A stretch of 64,000 nt of DNA from Cyathus striatus (GCA_025738555.1 JAOVFP010000023.1:124001-188000); one strand, 5' to 3'; counted from the first letter of the stretch, positions 10,788-23,046 are shown. Notes: generated by a model from the letters alone, not told the origin. Program-made: numbers and translations.

Positions 10788-12295
10788 TTTGTAGAGGTCG
10801 TAACAGAGCGGACGCAGTGGTACAGGAAATGTGATGGGCTGCTTTAAAACAGATTTATATGCGTGGGAAAATGACTGAATATCGGAGAAAGCAGGCAGAC
10901 AAGTTAGGCAACTCGCAGGAAGTAGTAAGCAGAATAACTAGCAGATGGAAGTCGTCTTCCCAAGAGCGTCCAGAGCTTGCTTGGATGTGAATGCACGAAG
11001 GTATCGCATTGGAGGACAATATTTTTTCCGCTGCTGCGTACAAATAGTGCCAAATGCGGATGATACCTTGCCGAAGTTGGCTAAAGATCGCTGCATGTCC
11101 AGAATCCAGATGTAGTCTTTGGTGGAAGATAGCAACAACCGATCCATTAGAAAATGAATCACAGGCTCTCTTGAACCTCGCTTTTAACCAGTAAAGTTTG
11201 AAGTATCCTTAGAATGCAAATATACGGCAAGAAATAAGATCGCCAATGTGCGAGCATTCCAGGCCAGAGTTATCGCATGAAAGACCGTAAGCGAGTTCAC
11301 AACAAGTATCACAGGTGGCAGGCAACTATTTTGCTGTTGCTATCAGCTGGCAAAATCGACAGCAATAATGTTAGATATTGGAACTGGTAAAACAATTGCG
11401 AAACATGGGCAAAATATTCGCAAAATGTTTTCCTATATATGGAAATTATTTCCATTTATGGTAATGAATTTTGCTTACATCTTGTCTATATCTTGTGATG
11501 GCACATATGTACCCAATATGTAATGTTATTGATGTCGAATTTACATGAATTTTGCCAACTGCAAAAAAGTTGCCTGCCACAAGTGTATCCGACTGTGATC
11601 AAATAAATGCCAGGTAAGATATTATTTATCTTTTGTCATGGAACAAAGACCAACGAGAAAGAAGTTAAACAGGTACCTGGACGTCGTAAGCCCGCGAAAG
11701 CACCAGAGCAACGAAAATGAATAAGGTCTAAGCATTGCGACGTGCCAGTTTGTTTTAAGGGTGGTGTATGGGTGAGAGAGGGCTGAGCAGAGGGAACAGA
11801 TCGTGTGGTGAACGATTGGGCCTGTATGTCCGATAAAAAATAGTGTGCAGGGGCCGAAATAGACATCCAGTTGAAACGCAGTCTAGATAGTTGATAAACA
11901 ACGAAGCAAGAGGCAGGCTCTAAGTTGCTTGCATCATTTAAATTGTACGAGCAAGGAAGAGACAAAATGAAAGGCGGAGATGCATCAGACTGATTTGAGC
12001 AGATAGTTGAAACCCGATGCAAAACTGATACAGGCATGAAACGGAAGGTAGTGCGGAGGATGGCGGGATGAGGAGAATTCTCAGAATCACTTGCGGCATT
12101 TGTGCTTGATCAGCTTCAGGAGGACCCCGGACAGCCAAATTCTGACAGCTATACACATCACGTGGTTAATCAGAAAGTCACACTGTGTAACATGTTAACT
12201 TCGCGTTGGATGGAGATGAGGTGATCATTGGCAATTGGCATTCCCAACATCTCTCTCAAGTTAACCTCATCTGCTGATAATCAGTATATACCAAA
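10788..12295. other. Intergenic region with a short inverted-repeat element
   Basis: No conserved protein is readable on either strand in 1.5 kb. The segment 10788-11250 is the Ctr promoter side. The inverted-repeat element occupies about 11315-11580. The part 11600-12160 has open frames on the minus strand but they are low in complexity and have no family features. The last ~130 bp are the promoter of the rhodanese gene. Confidence 0.5.
11315..11580. mobile_element. MITE-like element with terminal inverted repeats
   Basis: The left end GTGGCAGGCAACT at 11315 and the right end AGTTGCCTGCCAC ending at 11580 are perfect inverted repeats of 13 bp. Similarity continues inwards with gaps (TTTTGC, then TGGCAAAAT, on both sides). 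The inside is AT-rich, contains a small palindrome (ATGGAAATTATTTCCAT) and has no coding capacity. Size (about 266 bp) and structure fit a miniature inverted-repeat transposable element. A target duplication is not clear; TAT occurs just outside both ends. I cannot assign a superfamily. Confidence 0.6.
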
Positions 12296-12952
12296 ATGCT
12301 TTCTACCATCCTTCAATCTTCAAAAGTAGCCTTACGCAGGCCAGTTTTCATGCCAGTAGTTTCTCGTCCGGTAGCTGTTGGCTTTATTCGTCTCAACTCA
12401 ACAGTACCTCGTGCAAAGAAAGTCCGTACCCCAGAGGAACAAGCCAAGAAAGCAGCTTTGGAGCGTCAGGATGATTTGCAACGCGACTGGGATGCAAGGA
12501 AACTGAAATATGAGGAACTCATCCCCAAAACTGAGAACCCCACTGCTGTACGTTCTAGGCGGGAGGCTTTTATTCTACGTTACTGACACTGTATAGAATA
12601 CCTATCTTATTGACGTTAGGGAACCTGATGAGGTGATCCAAGGAATGATCCCTTCAGCCGTTAATTTACCTTTGTCTGTCCTCGCAAACTCCCTTCACTT
12701 GAACCCTGAAGCGTTCAAGGCAAAGCATGGCTTCGACAAGCCCAAGAAGGACCAGGAAATTATTTTCTACTGTCGCAGCGGAAAACGCAGTGCAACCGCT
12801 AGCGACGTCGCTAAACGCAATGGATTTACAAAGTGCGTCATGTTGTCGAATATTGCTGAATATTGGTTAGCTGACAACATAAATTTCGTAGTATTTTCAA
12901 TTATGAAGGGTCATGGTTAGAGTGGACAGAGAAGCAAAACAAGTCCTCGTAG
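12296..12952 (+). CDS. Mitochondrial rhodanese-like sulfurtransferase
   Basis: Exons 12296-12547, 12597-12832 and 12892-12952 give 182 residues. The first ~40 residues (MLSTILQSSKVALRRPVF, ending RLNS) look like a mitochondrial presequence. The rhodanese domain follows: YLIDVREPDEV, GMIPSAVNLPL, and the active-site loop FYCRSGKRSA with the catalytic Cys. The end NIFNYEGSWLEWTEK is typical of fungal single-domain rhodaneses of the Rdl1/Rdl2 type. These enzymes move sulfane sulfur from thiosulfate or persulfides. The frataxin gene starts only 205 bp downstream on the same strand. Confidence 0.88.
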
Positions 12953-13157
12953 ATGTTCTTGTATTATTAGTATACCTGCAACCATAATGCATAAGTAATT
13001 ATACATATAATTTGTGATTTTACAAAAGCTGTTGATGCAAGTGCTGAATGATGTGATTCTTGAATGCGAAGTATTATATATTATAAAAGGTCAGAACCTA
13101 ACCCTAGACTAGCAATTATTTCTGGACCTGCATGTTGTCAGCGCTCGACCTCTCTTA

Positions 13158-13891
13158 ATGTTCGCTCAACCGTTCCGTCAACTTGCACGCTGTTCTGTTT
13201 CTTTTGTCCGGCAGATACCTTTAAACAGCTGGAGATTTCAAAATGCCTCACTGTCACCTGCATTCACGGCCCAATGCCGCCATCGGGCGTTGAGCACACC
13301 TCCACCTCAACTCAATCATAGGTTCGCTTTAGTTTGCAATGTGAGCGGTATGGCACGGCTAACGCTTGAACCTCACGCATCGAATTCCACAGTGACATTA
13401 GTGTGGATTTATACCACCAACTATCGGATTCTACTATGAACAATCTTCTTGAATCGCTCGAGGACCTATTGGACACGGCAGGGAACGCGGATTATGAAGT
13501 TGAATACCACGTATGTATTCAGTGTCAACACATTCTTCTGCTGTCATTTATATGCTGTGCGGGATTAGAGCGGTGTCCTTACGCTTAAGCTGGGAGAGAA
13601 GGGAACCTATGTTATTAACAAGCAACCACCGAACAAGCAGATATGGTTGTCATCACCGTTTAGGTATGTTTCCAAAACTTTTCCCGTGAATGCAACTTAA
13701 AGCGAAGTAGTGGACCGAAGCGTTATGATTATTCTGAATCAGACGATGACTGGCTATATTCTAGAGATAGTCGTGCTATGGGTGACTTACTGAACGATGA
13801 GCTTAGCAAAGCCCTGAGTATGAATATTGATTTAGGGGTATCTAAAATTTCGTCCAAGGTCAACTGTCAACATTCCCCATACGACACCTAG
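13158..13891 (+). CDS. YFH1: Frataxin, mitochondrial iron-sulfur assembly protein
   Basis: Exons 13158-13321, 13393-13510, 13569-13663 and 13711-13891 give 185 residues. Residues 1-55 are a basic, acid-free presequence ([19 protein letters not shown]). The frataxin fold follows: [20 protein letters not shown] with the acidic iron-binding first helix, then [37 protein letters not shown] and PKRYDY. Frataxin binds the Nfs1-Isu1 complex and speeds sulfur transfer for Fe-S cluster synthesis. For the last intron I chose the second of two close acceptors because it gives the usual [10 protein letters not shown] rather than an extra Ser. A rhodanese lies just upstream. Confidence 0.95.
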
Positions 13892-14312
13892 TTAAAAATC
13901 AAATTCCCGATTTATTGTCTTTACAGTTACAGCAATGCCTACAATGAGCGTGATCGACAGCATTGAAATATTAATGAGTACATATGCGGGCAATAAAATA
14001 CACATTGTAATGCTAGGAATGAATGCAAAGGAAGAAGTAAACAATGCATATCTATATAAGCGATGAGATGAGAGAGAACCACGGAAAAACATGAAGAATG
14101 GAAGAATAAAATGGAGCATGGAAGGCTAAAAGCATTGAGAGGAGAGGGGTAAGAAGAGGACCGAAGGTGGTAATCATCTCCCAGTGTGCCGGGGGCATAT
14201 TATGAGGAATGCATGGAGGGAACAAGGTCGCGCCGTCTAGAAAGTACCAATGATCCCAGAAATCTGCGAATAATTCAGATTACAAGGAGTATGATTGACA
14301 TTAAGAATCATA
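13892..14312. other. Intergenic region between converging genes
   Basis: Lies between the 3' end of frataxin and the 3' end of the minus-strand gene at 14313-14846. It is AT-rich and no RNA gene or coding region is recognisable. Confidence 0.5.
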
Positions 14313-14846
14313 TTACCTGTTTGCGCCCTCATAGCGCTCTTTCACACAGGATTCCTCCAATGCCGGAAAGAGTCTTTCCCTTTCATCATTCTTTTCTTGA
14401 TTCGTGTGCAAATGTGGCAATGACGAGTCTCTGTCATGATACTGCGGAAAAGGCGCCAAATGTGTCTTCGAGGACATTGAGTGGCAAGGATGGTGCCCAC
14501 TCGAGCACGTCGAGGATGCAACTGCTGATGACTGAAAGAAGAGTAATCGATGATGATGGAGCGTGTGCAATTCACGAAGAACGCTGTTCGCTGACTTGTA
14601 TTCTGCGGCTGCATCAGAAATAGTAGGAATGTTGAGGAACGCGTCATCTTGTTCGTTTTCTGACATTGAGCTGGGGCTGTCATCGCCGTAGGGTAGGTCT
14701 GCCAATCCTCGGCATGAACCATCTAACGGAGGGGGCAGGGTACGGCGGCGCTTTGAATTGCGCTCCGCAAGCATGTCGCCGATTGAGCAGTCGAGTAGAG
14801 GCACTGCCGCATGCGTTGGTGAGAGTGGCCTTTGTCGTTTAAGCAT
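14313..14846 (-). CDS. Uncharacterised protein, 177 residues
   Basis: A single open frame of 177 codons. It starts MLKRQRPLSPTHAAVPLLDC, has a basic stretch NSKRRRTLPPPLDG that could be a nuclear localisation signal, a Ser/acidic region (GDDSPSSMSENEQDD) and a helical segment ANSVLRELHTLHHHRLLFF. No known domain is seen. The composition and ordered blocks suggest a real lineage-specific gene, and I have the impression of similar short proteins in agaricomycetes, but this is not certain. No introns are needed. Confidence 0.45.
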   Translation of the reverse strand: MLKRQRPLSPTHAAVPLLDCSIGDMLAERNSKRRRTLPPPLDGSCRGLADLPYGDDSPSSMSENEQDDAFLNIPTISDAAAEYKSANSVLRELHTLHHHRLLFFQSSAVASSTCSSGHHPCHSMSSKTHLAPFPQYHDRDSSLPHLHTNQEKNDERERLFPALEESCVKERYEGANR

Positions 14847-16907
14847 GGTAAGGCTGGATGAGACTGAGCGTGGTGAGTTGCGGAAGGTAGGAATGAAGAC
14901 GACTGTATGCCTGTAAGTAACTACGTAATAACTCGCCAGTCAGGCTGACCAGAATTAGAACTGTAATTTATAAAGAAATAGGGCCGGCAAGCGGCAAACC
15001 TTGTATAACTAGTAACTAGTAACTAGAACTGTTTACTGTGACACAAGCTCTAAACAACACAGCCGTTAATACTGATACGCTGCCGTGAAACTTGAAATTG
15101 CTATCGTCAATCAGTAGCTAGTGTTGTCACAGCGTGACGAGGTGAGCTTTTGACAGGGAACCGATGCGAAGTGAGCACCCATGGCGGACACTAACCTGGA
15201 CCCTGAAACTAACTTCCTAAAACGACCTCGATTTTCGCATTTCGCGCTGCCGCAGCCGGCCAGAATGACAACCTTCCTAAAACATAATATTTCAATGTGA
15301 GTTTTTTTCTCCAAAATAAAATTGCGGACGTGTTTTTTTATAAATAGAGAAACAAAGTACCAAATTTTGAGACAGAAAGAGGTCAGGAAGATGAGTTATA
15401 TGGACAACACTAACTACTGATTGACGATAGTATATACATACATGATTTTGACATGATTTATATTATATTACATGTTGGGTTGTAGAGAGATTGCAAATTA
15501 TGTAAAAAGTATTATTAAAATCAACTCCTGCAATCTTCAAGGATCACCGCACTTCCGACGTTTGTGATAGCTCCAAAGTATCAGTGTGTAAGGACAGTGA
15601 TGGGTTAACGTCTGTTTTAGTGATTTCAACTACGTGAAGAATGAGAATGATGAATGCGTGCCCGTATCTGGAACAAATCCATTACCAAAGGACGAACGCT
15701 ACAATGAGGATGAAGACCACTAGTACAAAAGCCCCCCGTACCGCAAGAAACCCATGTCGCGCTATTTCTTTATTCGATCTCGACGAGAGATGAATGGGTG
15801 GAAAGACTTCAGTGATCCCCTGTACAACACGAAGACCTACAGCGAAATAAACCGTACGAAAAGTTCGTTTACAGAGTCACAATTGGGCAGAAGTAATTTA
15901 TGCTCCACTCGCCCTACCTACACATATGTTCATTTTCTAACCCACACCTAGGCCGCGAGCTCGAGTGCTATTGTTAGTTGGCCATCACCACGCACAACAC
16001 TAAAGCAAACAGAAGGCCGCTCTCACAGCCACACAGCGGATTGGAGGGGGTACGATTGAGAGATCTGTGCCGAGGGATACGTTGCCTGAGGGTTATATGG
16101 CTTCGAAGACAAGATACGTGTGCGTCCCCAGCAGTAGTGAATATACATGATACCACGTCAGGTAGACATGCACTTCAGGCTTTATGTTATGGTTAGAGAC
16201 TATTGTATGTTAGATTCATAGGGTTGATTGCCGGAAAGGGAGACACATGGACGAAGGGAATAGTAAAAACGTACATGTAAAGTGCCTCAGAGCGCACACA
16301 AACAGTTCCCATCCGACAACACCTATAACACCGCAACCTACCTCTCCCAGAATTCCTCCTTCCCGTGCTCCTCTGTGCCACATCTATGCAGGCTTGTATT
16401 ACCGATGGTTCAATTTCAATAGCTTTCCATAAAGTTGAATAGTCAGAGAGGGATACATTGTCGTGCATTTGGTTGATATTTTGGGGAAAGACGACAATCT
16501 TCCCTCGTTCGGCTTTCAGTGTACAAGACTGCATGAGACGCGTAAATGCTTAAACGCTTACGTGAAAGGCAAGAATGTGCACCACGTCGCTGAATGGGGT
16601 GCATTCCAGAGCCTATTATGCTGATTAGTCAATAAAAAGGAAGAGAATATGTAAGGTACGGGTGAATGTACTTAGAAGTTTGGACAAATGTGATAAGGAA
16701 GAGGATGACGGGGACGAGCAGCAGGATGAGTATGAGCCACGACGAGGGGGACAAAAAAAGGGTGAGGTCAAGGAGGGAGAAGTGTTCCTTACGTAATATC
16801 TTTGAACCTTACATTGCCCTACAGCTGACCAACGTAACATACGCTCACGTCCAGGGACTCTCAGCTCCTTTATTTCTTATTCCAAACTTCTAATTAACGT
16901 TCTCACC
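14847..16907. other. Gene-poor interval with a VPS10-like exon fossil
   Basis: Two kilobases without a confident intact gene. A short direct repeat (ACTAGTA units) is at about 15006-15027. A VPS10-like exon relic lies at about 15620-15860. Minus-strand open frames at 16193-16534 and 16625-16840 have no recognisable family. The final ~100 bp are the WDR70 promoter. Confidence 0.45.
15621..15762 (+). pseudogene. VPS10/sortilin-like exon fragment, decayed
   Basis: After an acceptor-like TTTTAG the frame reads DFNYVKNENDECVPVSGT, then PLPKDERYNEDEDH, an in-frame TAG where a Trp codon would be expected, then YKSPPYRKK. This resembles the cysteine-rich 10CC region of fungal VPS10 sorting receptors, where a CDFNYV start, a Cys after ...DER and WY...PYRK are usual. 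The Cys after DER is Tyr here and the Trp is a stop. No other VPS10 parts (beta-propeller, TM) are found nearby, so it looks like a displaced, dead exon. Confidence 0.42.
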
Positions 16908-19574
16908 ATGTCCGACGATCTATTGGCGGCAATGGGTATCACTGGGTTTGGCAAGGCCACGAAGAAGAGGCAGCTTGACCCAGCGAGATTCGACAAGAAC
17001 AAACGTGATGAGGTCGGGATTTTCTAAGGTTTTCATATCATCTCTTTATTCACATTTGCCCCAGAAACCCATTGCTTCCACAGCACCAATTAAAGCGGAG
17101 CAGGACCTTTTAGCAGGACCTTCAAGCCCTTCACAAAAGCCTGTGGAGGACGATGATGATGACGACGACGAGCCAGGGCCGCCACCACCACCTCAAGGCA
17201 CCAATCAAGGCAATACCTCCGACGAACCAGAATGGGATCCTTCAGACCAGGACGACGATTTCCCTCTGTTCCCTATAACTCACGAAATCGTACTCAAAGA
17301 CCACACCAAGGTGGTATCGGCGTTAGCGCTAGATCCCTCAGGCGCACGCATAGTCTCTGGATCGCATGATTACGATTGTAAGTTGTGGGACTTTGGTGGC
17401 ATGGATTATCGTTGCAAGCCTTTCAAGAGCTGGGAGCCATCAGGCACATACCATGCATGTTCTTCCTTGCTTTATGTTTTTGTGTATGACGTTGATACCA
17501 ACCAATTTTAGATTCACGACTTGAAGTTCTCAAATGACGGTTCAAAATTCCTTTGTGTATCTGGTACAACACAAGCCAAGTTATTCGACAGAGACGGTGA
17601 AGAACAGTACGTATACTCTAGCTCAGTTTAGGATGGATGTCATTACCTGACTGTCAGAGCGACTTATATTAAGGGAGACCCCTACATCCGTGACATGAAG
17701 AACACTTCGTTCGCATCTCTAGCCGGATTTTGCTCTGAATATGGCCTAACGCGCTTTTCATTGTAGGGGACATGTAAGTGAACTGACGTCCTGTGCATGG
17801 CATCCCAGAGATCCACAGCAGTTCATCACCTCGTCCGCTGACTCAACAATACGGCATGTGTGCCATTTCCACTGCAATGTTCAAATGTCTGATTCTTGTA
17901 TAGGATTTGGGACGTAGAAACCAAGCGGAAACAGAAGTCAGTCATTGTTGTGAAGTCGAAGGAGCGTGGCGCCCGGACGAAGGTGATTACGTGCAATTAT
18001 TCTCCGGATGGGTCTCTAATAAGCGGAGGTGAGCACTCACCAAGAGGATTCCAACCAGCGTTCTTGTTGACGTCTTACCCTATAGCTTGCGTGGATGGAG
18101 CGTTACATATATGGCAAACAAACTCAAACTTCGTACGCCCAAGTATGACCATCGAAGGAGCCCATACGAAGAACACTGAGACAGGCTCACTGGTTTTTTC
18201 CGTTGATGGACGTACGGTTCTTACGAGAGGGGGGGATGATACTGTCAAATGTGCGTATATTTATCTTTTCAGCTTTAGGGAAGCTATTGAATAGAGACCA
18301 GTATGGGATATACGGGCATTCAAGAAGCCACTTGTTACACGAAACGACTTAACAACACTGTACCCTCATACAAATGCCATGTTCAGTCCAGACGACAAGT
18401 ATATCGTCACAGGAGCAGGAGCAACATCGAAGGGGGGACGAGGAAGACTTATGTTCCTGAGAAAGGATACCCTTGAGGATGTGAAGATGCTGGAAGTCGA
18501 CTCGACGCCCGTCAGAGTCTTTTGGCACTCGAAGATCAATCAGGTAAAGCGTCCATCTTTCGAAGGTGATGGGAACAATTGGCGCTAAACCATTTTCTTC
18601 ATTCTAGATCGTCACGGGACTTTCAAATGGACAAATTGTAGTGTTGTACTCGCCCGAGACGTCCTTGAATGGGGCGAAGTTACTGCTGAACAAGGGACCT
18701 CCTCGCAAAGTGACGGTGGAAGACATGTCGGACGCATTGTCGGCGCCGACTATTATTACACCGCATGCGCTGCCCATGTTTCGCGATATGGACCCTGGAA
18801 GGGGTACTAAGCGGAAGAGGGAGAAGGATAGGTTGGACCCGAGGAAGAGCAGGAGGCCTGAACTTCCAGTCACCGGGCCTGGAAGGGGTGGAAGGGTGGG
18901 AGCGAGCGCGACTCAACACGTTGTACAGAACTTGGTGCGGGATACAACGCGGGACGTGGATGTGAGTGTTTATTTTCTCTTATCATGCGATCACATGCAC
19001 CGTTCGTTCTGGGAGAGGAGGGTACATTTCACAGCACTTATGTTTTCTGTCTGTAATTCTGTTTCATTCTGCGGAGTTCTACCCCTACGAGGGACACAGA
19101 ATTTTTTTGACAGAATCACGGCGCTTGGGGGCCCCTCTCGGTATGCGTTTGGGTTGAGCCGCAATCGTTGTGGCGGTCTATCTCCAGATGGGGATTTCTA
19201 ATATTCTCACGGCTATTGGTGGTGACGGCTGACTGTTTTTTTTTCTTACCCAGCCGCGCGAAGCATTACTCAAGTACGCCGAGGCGTCAGAGAAGGACCC
19301 ACAGTGGACTTCAGGTGAGCGGGAAGAGTTTTTTTATTGTGTTTTCCTCTGTGCTGTTGCGGGGGTCGTGGGCATGGGGAAGGATGGATTTGAGATTGGA
19401 TGCCACGGCAGAAGAAGAGAGCACGTGCAGAGATAAATTTGTATTTGATGGTGTTTGGTTTGGTTTGTACTGACGTGGCGGTTTATTCCGAAACTCTGTT
19501 TTGCAGCTTGGAAAGTCAACCAACCGAAGCCCGTGTTCCAGGAGATGGAGGAGGAGGAGAGCGAGGAGAAGTGA
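16908..19574 (+). CDS. WDR70: WDR70 family WD40-repeat protein
   Basis: Eleven exons (16908-17012, 17065-17454, 17512-17606, 17658-17708, 17767-17853, 17904-18028, 18086-18250, 18302-18543, 18608-18961, 19254-19314, 19507-19574) give 580 residues. After an acidic Pro-rich N-terminus, WD repeats run from about residue 115 to 470: LKDHTKVVSALALDPSG, GSHDYDCKLWD, IHDLKFSNDG, FITSSADSTIRIWD, LFVDG-type CVDGALHIW, DDTVKLWDIR. The tail GPPRKVTVEDMSDALSAP, KRKREKDR and PREALLKYAEASEKDP is specific to WDR70. In yeasts and humans WDR70 works with CRL4 ubiquitin ligase in H2B ubiquitylation and DNA break resection. Two introns (17455-17511, 17854-17903) have GCATGT donors. The last two introns are unusually long (292 and 192 bp). 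Confidence 0.92.
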
Positions 19575-19800
19575 GGGGTCGATGGGTCGTGTAGTCGTAG
19601 ATACGCTTGCAATATAGAGAACGAAGAGGGAGCGCAGGGGGACAGCTGTGGAAAGGGAGAGGATGGTCCCTGCGCGATCTGAACTTTAATTTGTGGGCAC
19701 GCCCTATAAGAACCTAGCCACCCAAACTTCCGATCCCCCTAACTCCCCAAAAATCTTCCTCTCTCCCATCTGTCACTCTCGTGACTGTCACGCGGTAATC

Positions 19801-22702
19801 ATGTCACTTAACCATGACACCAGTCACGCCCCTTTCGACGTCCTCACCGCCACCAACGGCGAGCATACCCCCGACCTCGTCGCCACCAACGGTATAGCAA
19901 CAAACCCCAGTCATCTTTCGCTCTTTCATTCAAACTCTCCAGCTGCAGACTCCCCCGCAACTCCCGTCTCCTCCACTCCCGCCCCCGACGTCAAGATCGA
20001 CCTCGACTACCAGGAGCAGGAGAGCGATGTCCGCCACGAGCCTATACCCATAAAGTCCATCGACGCGATAGACGACGCGAAACACGACAGCGTATCCACT
20101 CTTCCTCAAATAGGCATTCCAGTCGATCCCGGTATGTTCGCCTTTGTTTGTTATTTTCTTTCATACAAGGTCGTGTTTTCTTATGTTACTCTCTCTTTTT
20201 TCACAACTATATATGCTTCTTTTGCCCTTTCCTCGCATCGACATTCCTGCCCGCTATAAGCTTCGATTCTCATTCACCCTTCATCTGGAACTCTTCCTCA
20301 TTCAAAAGGCGAGCTCCTAGAAGACGTCAAAATGGCAGAGCAACGTTCTCAACCCACACCCGCACACATATCAAACGGTATCAATGGTACATATACAAAT
20401 GGTACAGCCGAAGACATTGTGATGACAGACGCGACACCTGTTGCCACTCCAGGCTTAGCTCCTGACGTATCAATGGATAGCCTAATCGCCACCGACCCTT
20501 CTTCGCAGTCGTCACCCGTACATCACCTACAAGACGATGATGACGGCAAGCCTCCCCCAGCGAAGCGAGCGAGGATGTATTCAGAGGCAGATAGGGATAG
20601 GATTTTACTGGCACATGTAAGCACCATCTAATTTCCTCTTGTGCGCCAATTTCGGGCGTGCTAATCCCGCATGTCTCCTTCGCTATCCTTTCTAAAGTCC
20701 GCCACTCCACCTCCAGCGTCGGCAGCAGTATCGGACGCTGCAAGTCCTGCTCCCCCGCCGCCCTCATCCGTACCGCCCACAACTGCAGGTCTTTCGACAA
20801 CACTCACCCTGCAACAGCATCGATTTCTCACATCAACTATTCGCACATTGAAGAAGATGAAAGATGCTAGCCCTTTCTTACGACCAGTAGATCCCGTGGC
20901 GCTGAACATTCCACACTATCCCTCTATCATCAAACATCCCATGGATATCTCAACCGTCGAACGTAAATTGGCCTCCTCCAATCCTCAGAAGCTGGATCCC
21001 AACCCGAACAATCCGCGCTACTTTAATGTTGATGAATTCGTCGCCGATGTTCGTCTAATCTTCGCCAACTGTGTAACATTCAATGGTCCAGATCATGCAA
21101 TTACGTATATGGGTAAACGGTTGGAAGAAGTATTTGACAAGCAGATAAAACATATCCCGGCTGCAGCAGAGGTGTGTTCTCCATCGAGATCTGCTTTCGG
21201 AGCCTCATCTCGCTCGCAGCCTAAACCGCTTGTAAAGAAAGTTGATACTCCTCCTCCCCCTCCTCCTCCCCCTCCTCCCGTTTCCGTCCCTGTCTCTGTC
21301 CCTCCTGCAAAGAAGACAACCGCTGCACGTCGTCCTTCTACATCTATTCCAGTGATTCGGCGAAATGATCAGAACGAAGCCGTGGGTCGACCAAAACGTG
21401 AAATACATCCGCCTCCACCCAAAGACCTTCCGTATACTGAACCGGCGAAAAAGAGCAAGAAAGGCAAACGTGTAAAGGACGATGGGACTGCCGAGCAACT
21501 CCGATTCTGCAGCAAAGTTCTTACAGATTTACACAAAGAAGCAATATTATAATATTGCTCATCCGTTTTACGAGCCAGTTGGTATGGCGTTACTTCGTTC
21601 TCATGGCAGAAGTGTTGTATCCTAATGACTTTTTAGACTGGGTGAAACTTGAAATACCAAGTTATCCCAAGGTCATTAAAAAACCTATGGACTTGTCAAC
21701 TATGCGTAAGAAGCTTGAAAACAACGATTATTCTACTGCGACGAAATTTTTGGAAGACTTCAGACTGATGATTCGAAACTGCTTCAACTTCAACCCCGCT
21801 GGTACTCCCGTCAATCAGGCAGGTATCGAATTACAACGAGTATTCGACGACAAGTGGAAGAGCTTGCCTCCTCTTCATCCTGTGGAACCCAGCGATGACG
21901 AAGAGGAAGAAGATGAAGAGGAACTTCTACGACAACGTAAGTATATTATTATGTGGCGTTTAGAATGAATATTAATATTGTTGTAGGCACTATTGCGGAG
22001 ATGGAAAGCCAAATTGAGACAATGCGGGAGAATCTTGACGCTCTCAAAAGCAAGCCTGTGAAGGAGAAGAAAAAGAAAGAGAAGGAGCGCCCAGTCATCG
22101 CTTCTACTTCTAAAGCCCCTCCTAAACCCTCCAAACCATCTACGAAGAAGGCATCAACAAAGAAGAAACCCCTACCTGATGACGATGTACTTACTTTCGA
22201 CCAGAAGAAGGATCTCAGCGAGTCGATTGGCAAACTTGACGGCTCTAAGCTTGAAAAAGTTATACAAATCATACATGAAGGGGTTCCCGAGATCCGCGAT
22301 GTGAGTATTCAGTTGTCATTTCATAATTTGCTTTTCTATGCCCTTGCACGCCGGCCCTAACAAACATATCTTCAGAGCACTGAGGAAATCGAGCTGGAGA
22401 TTGATCTATTGCCAGCAGCGGTTCTCACTAAGCTCTATAACTATGTCATCCGCCCGATACGTCAACAAAATGCCCCGAAACGTGGCGGGCGGAGTGGAAA
22501 GGGCACTGGTACCGGCGGGCTCAAACGGAAGAGTATGGACGAAGACTTGGAAGCAGAAAAGATTAGACAATTGGAAGAGCGCATGGCTCTTTTTGAGAAG
22601 AAAGAAGGTGGTGCTGCATCTCTTCCAACGCATCGGGAGGTAGAAAGCGAACAATCCTCAGATTCTAGCTCGGACGACAGCTCTGGCAGCGATTCCGATT
22701 AA
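19801..22702 (+). CDS. BDF1: BET-family double bromodomain protein (Bdf1-like)
   Basis: Exons 19801-20131, 20309-20616, 20698-21581, 21637-21936, 21987-22300 and 22376-22702 give about 820 residues. Bromodomain 1 lies near 249-365 (FLRPVDPVALNIPHYPSIIK, PMDISTVERKL, DVRLIFANCVTFN), bromodomain 2 near 480-590 (EQLRFCSKVLTDLH, KLEIPSYPKVIKKPMDLSTM, IRNCFNFNPAGTPV), the NET domain near 675-745 (LTFDQKKDLSESIGKL, EEIELEIDLLP, YNYVIRP), and a Ser/Asp-rich SEED tail. Bdf1 binds acetylated H4 and helps TFIID and SWR1. The A-run at 21535-21537 seems one base too long: CACAAGAAGCAA would keep the frame through KKQYYNIAHPFYEPV. As written, the frame stops at 21552. Confidence 0.93.
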
Positions 22703-23046
22703 TTCTTTGTTTTTCGTTGTCGATTCATTTTCTCGACTTGATTCATTGGACTTCGTTGTGTTGCACTTCCTTTTTTTCCCTTGTCATGTTGTCATTATAT
22801 CCACTTTATAGTAGCGGTAGTAGTATTCTTGCCTTCAATGATTGCGTTGTTGGCATGTTCTCTCTTTTCAATTTTTGTCTTCTACCGATGTCCTTTATCA
22901 TCCCTTTTTACTATACATCGTTCAAGCCGTACAAGCTAAAGCGTAAACGACACAATCACAATTGTAGCTAGTTAGTTATTTACAAATCATTTGTTTCCTG
23001 TAGTTAGATCATTGAGGAAACTTTAGTAATTTTGTTTGTAAGAATA
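22703..23046. other. 3' flanks of converging genes
   Basis: T-rich 3' region of the BET gene followed by the 3' end of the minus-strand G-patch gene. No further gene is seen. Confidence 0.5.

Noticed and set aside
16193..16534. Minus-strand frame of 113 codons
   Set aside because: It has some protein-like sequence but no start context, partner exons or known motif, so it is not listed as a gene.
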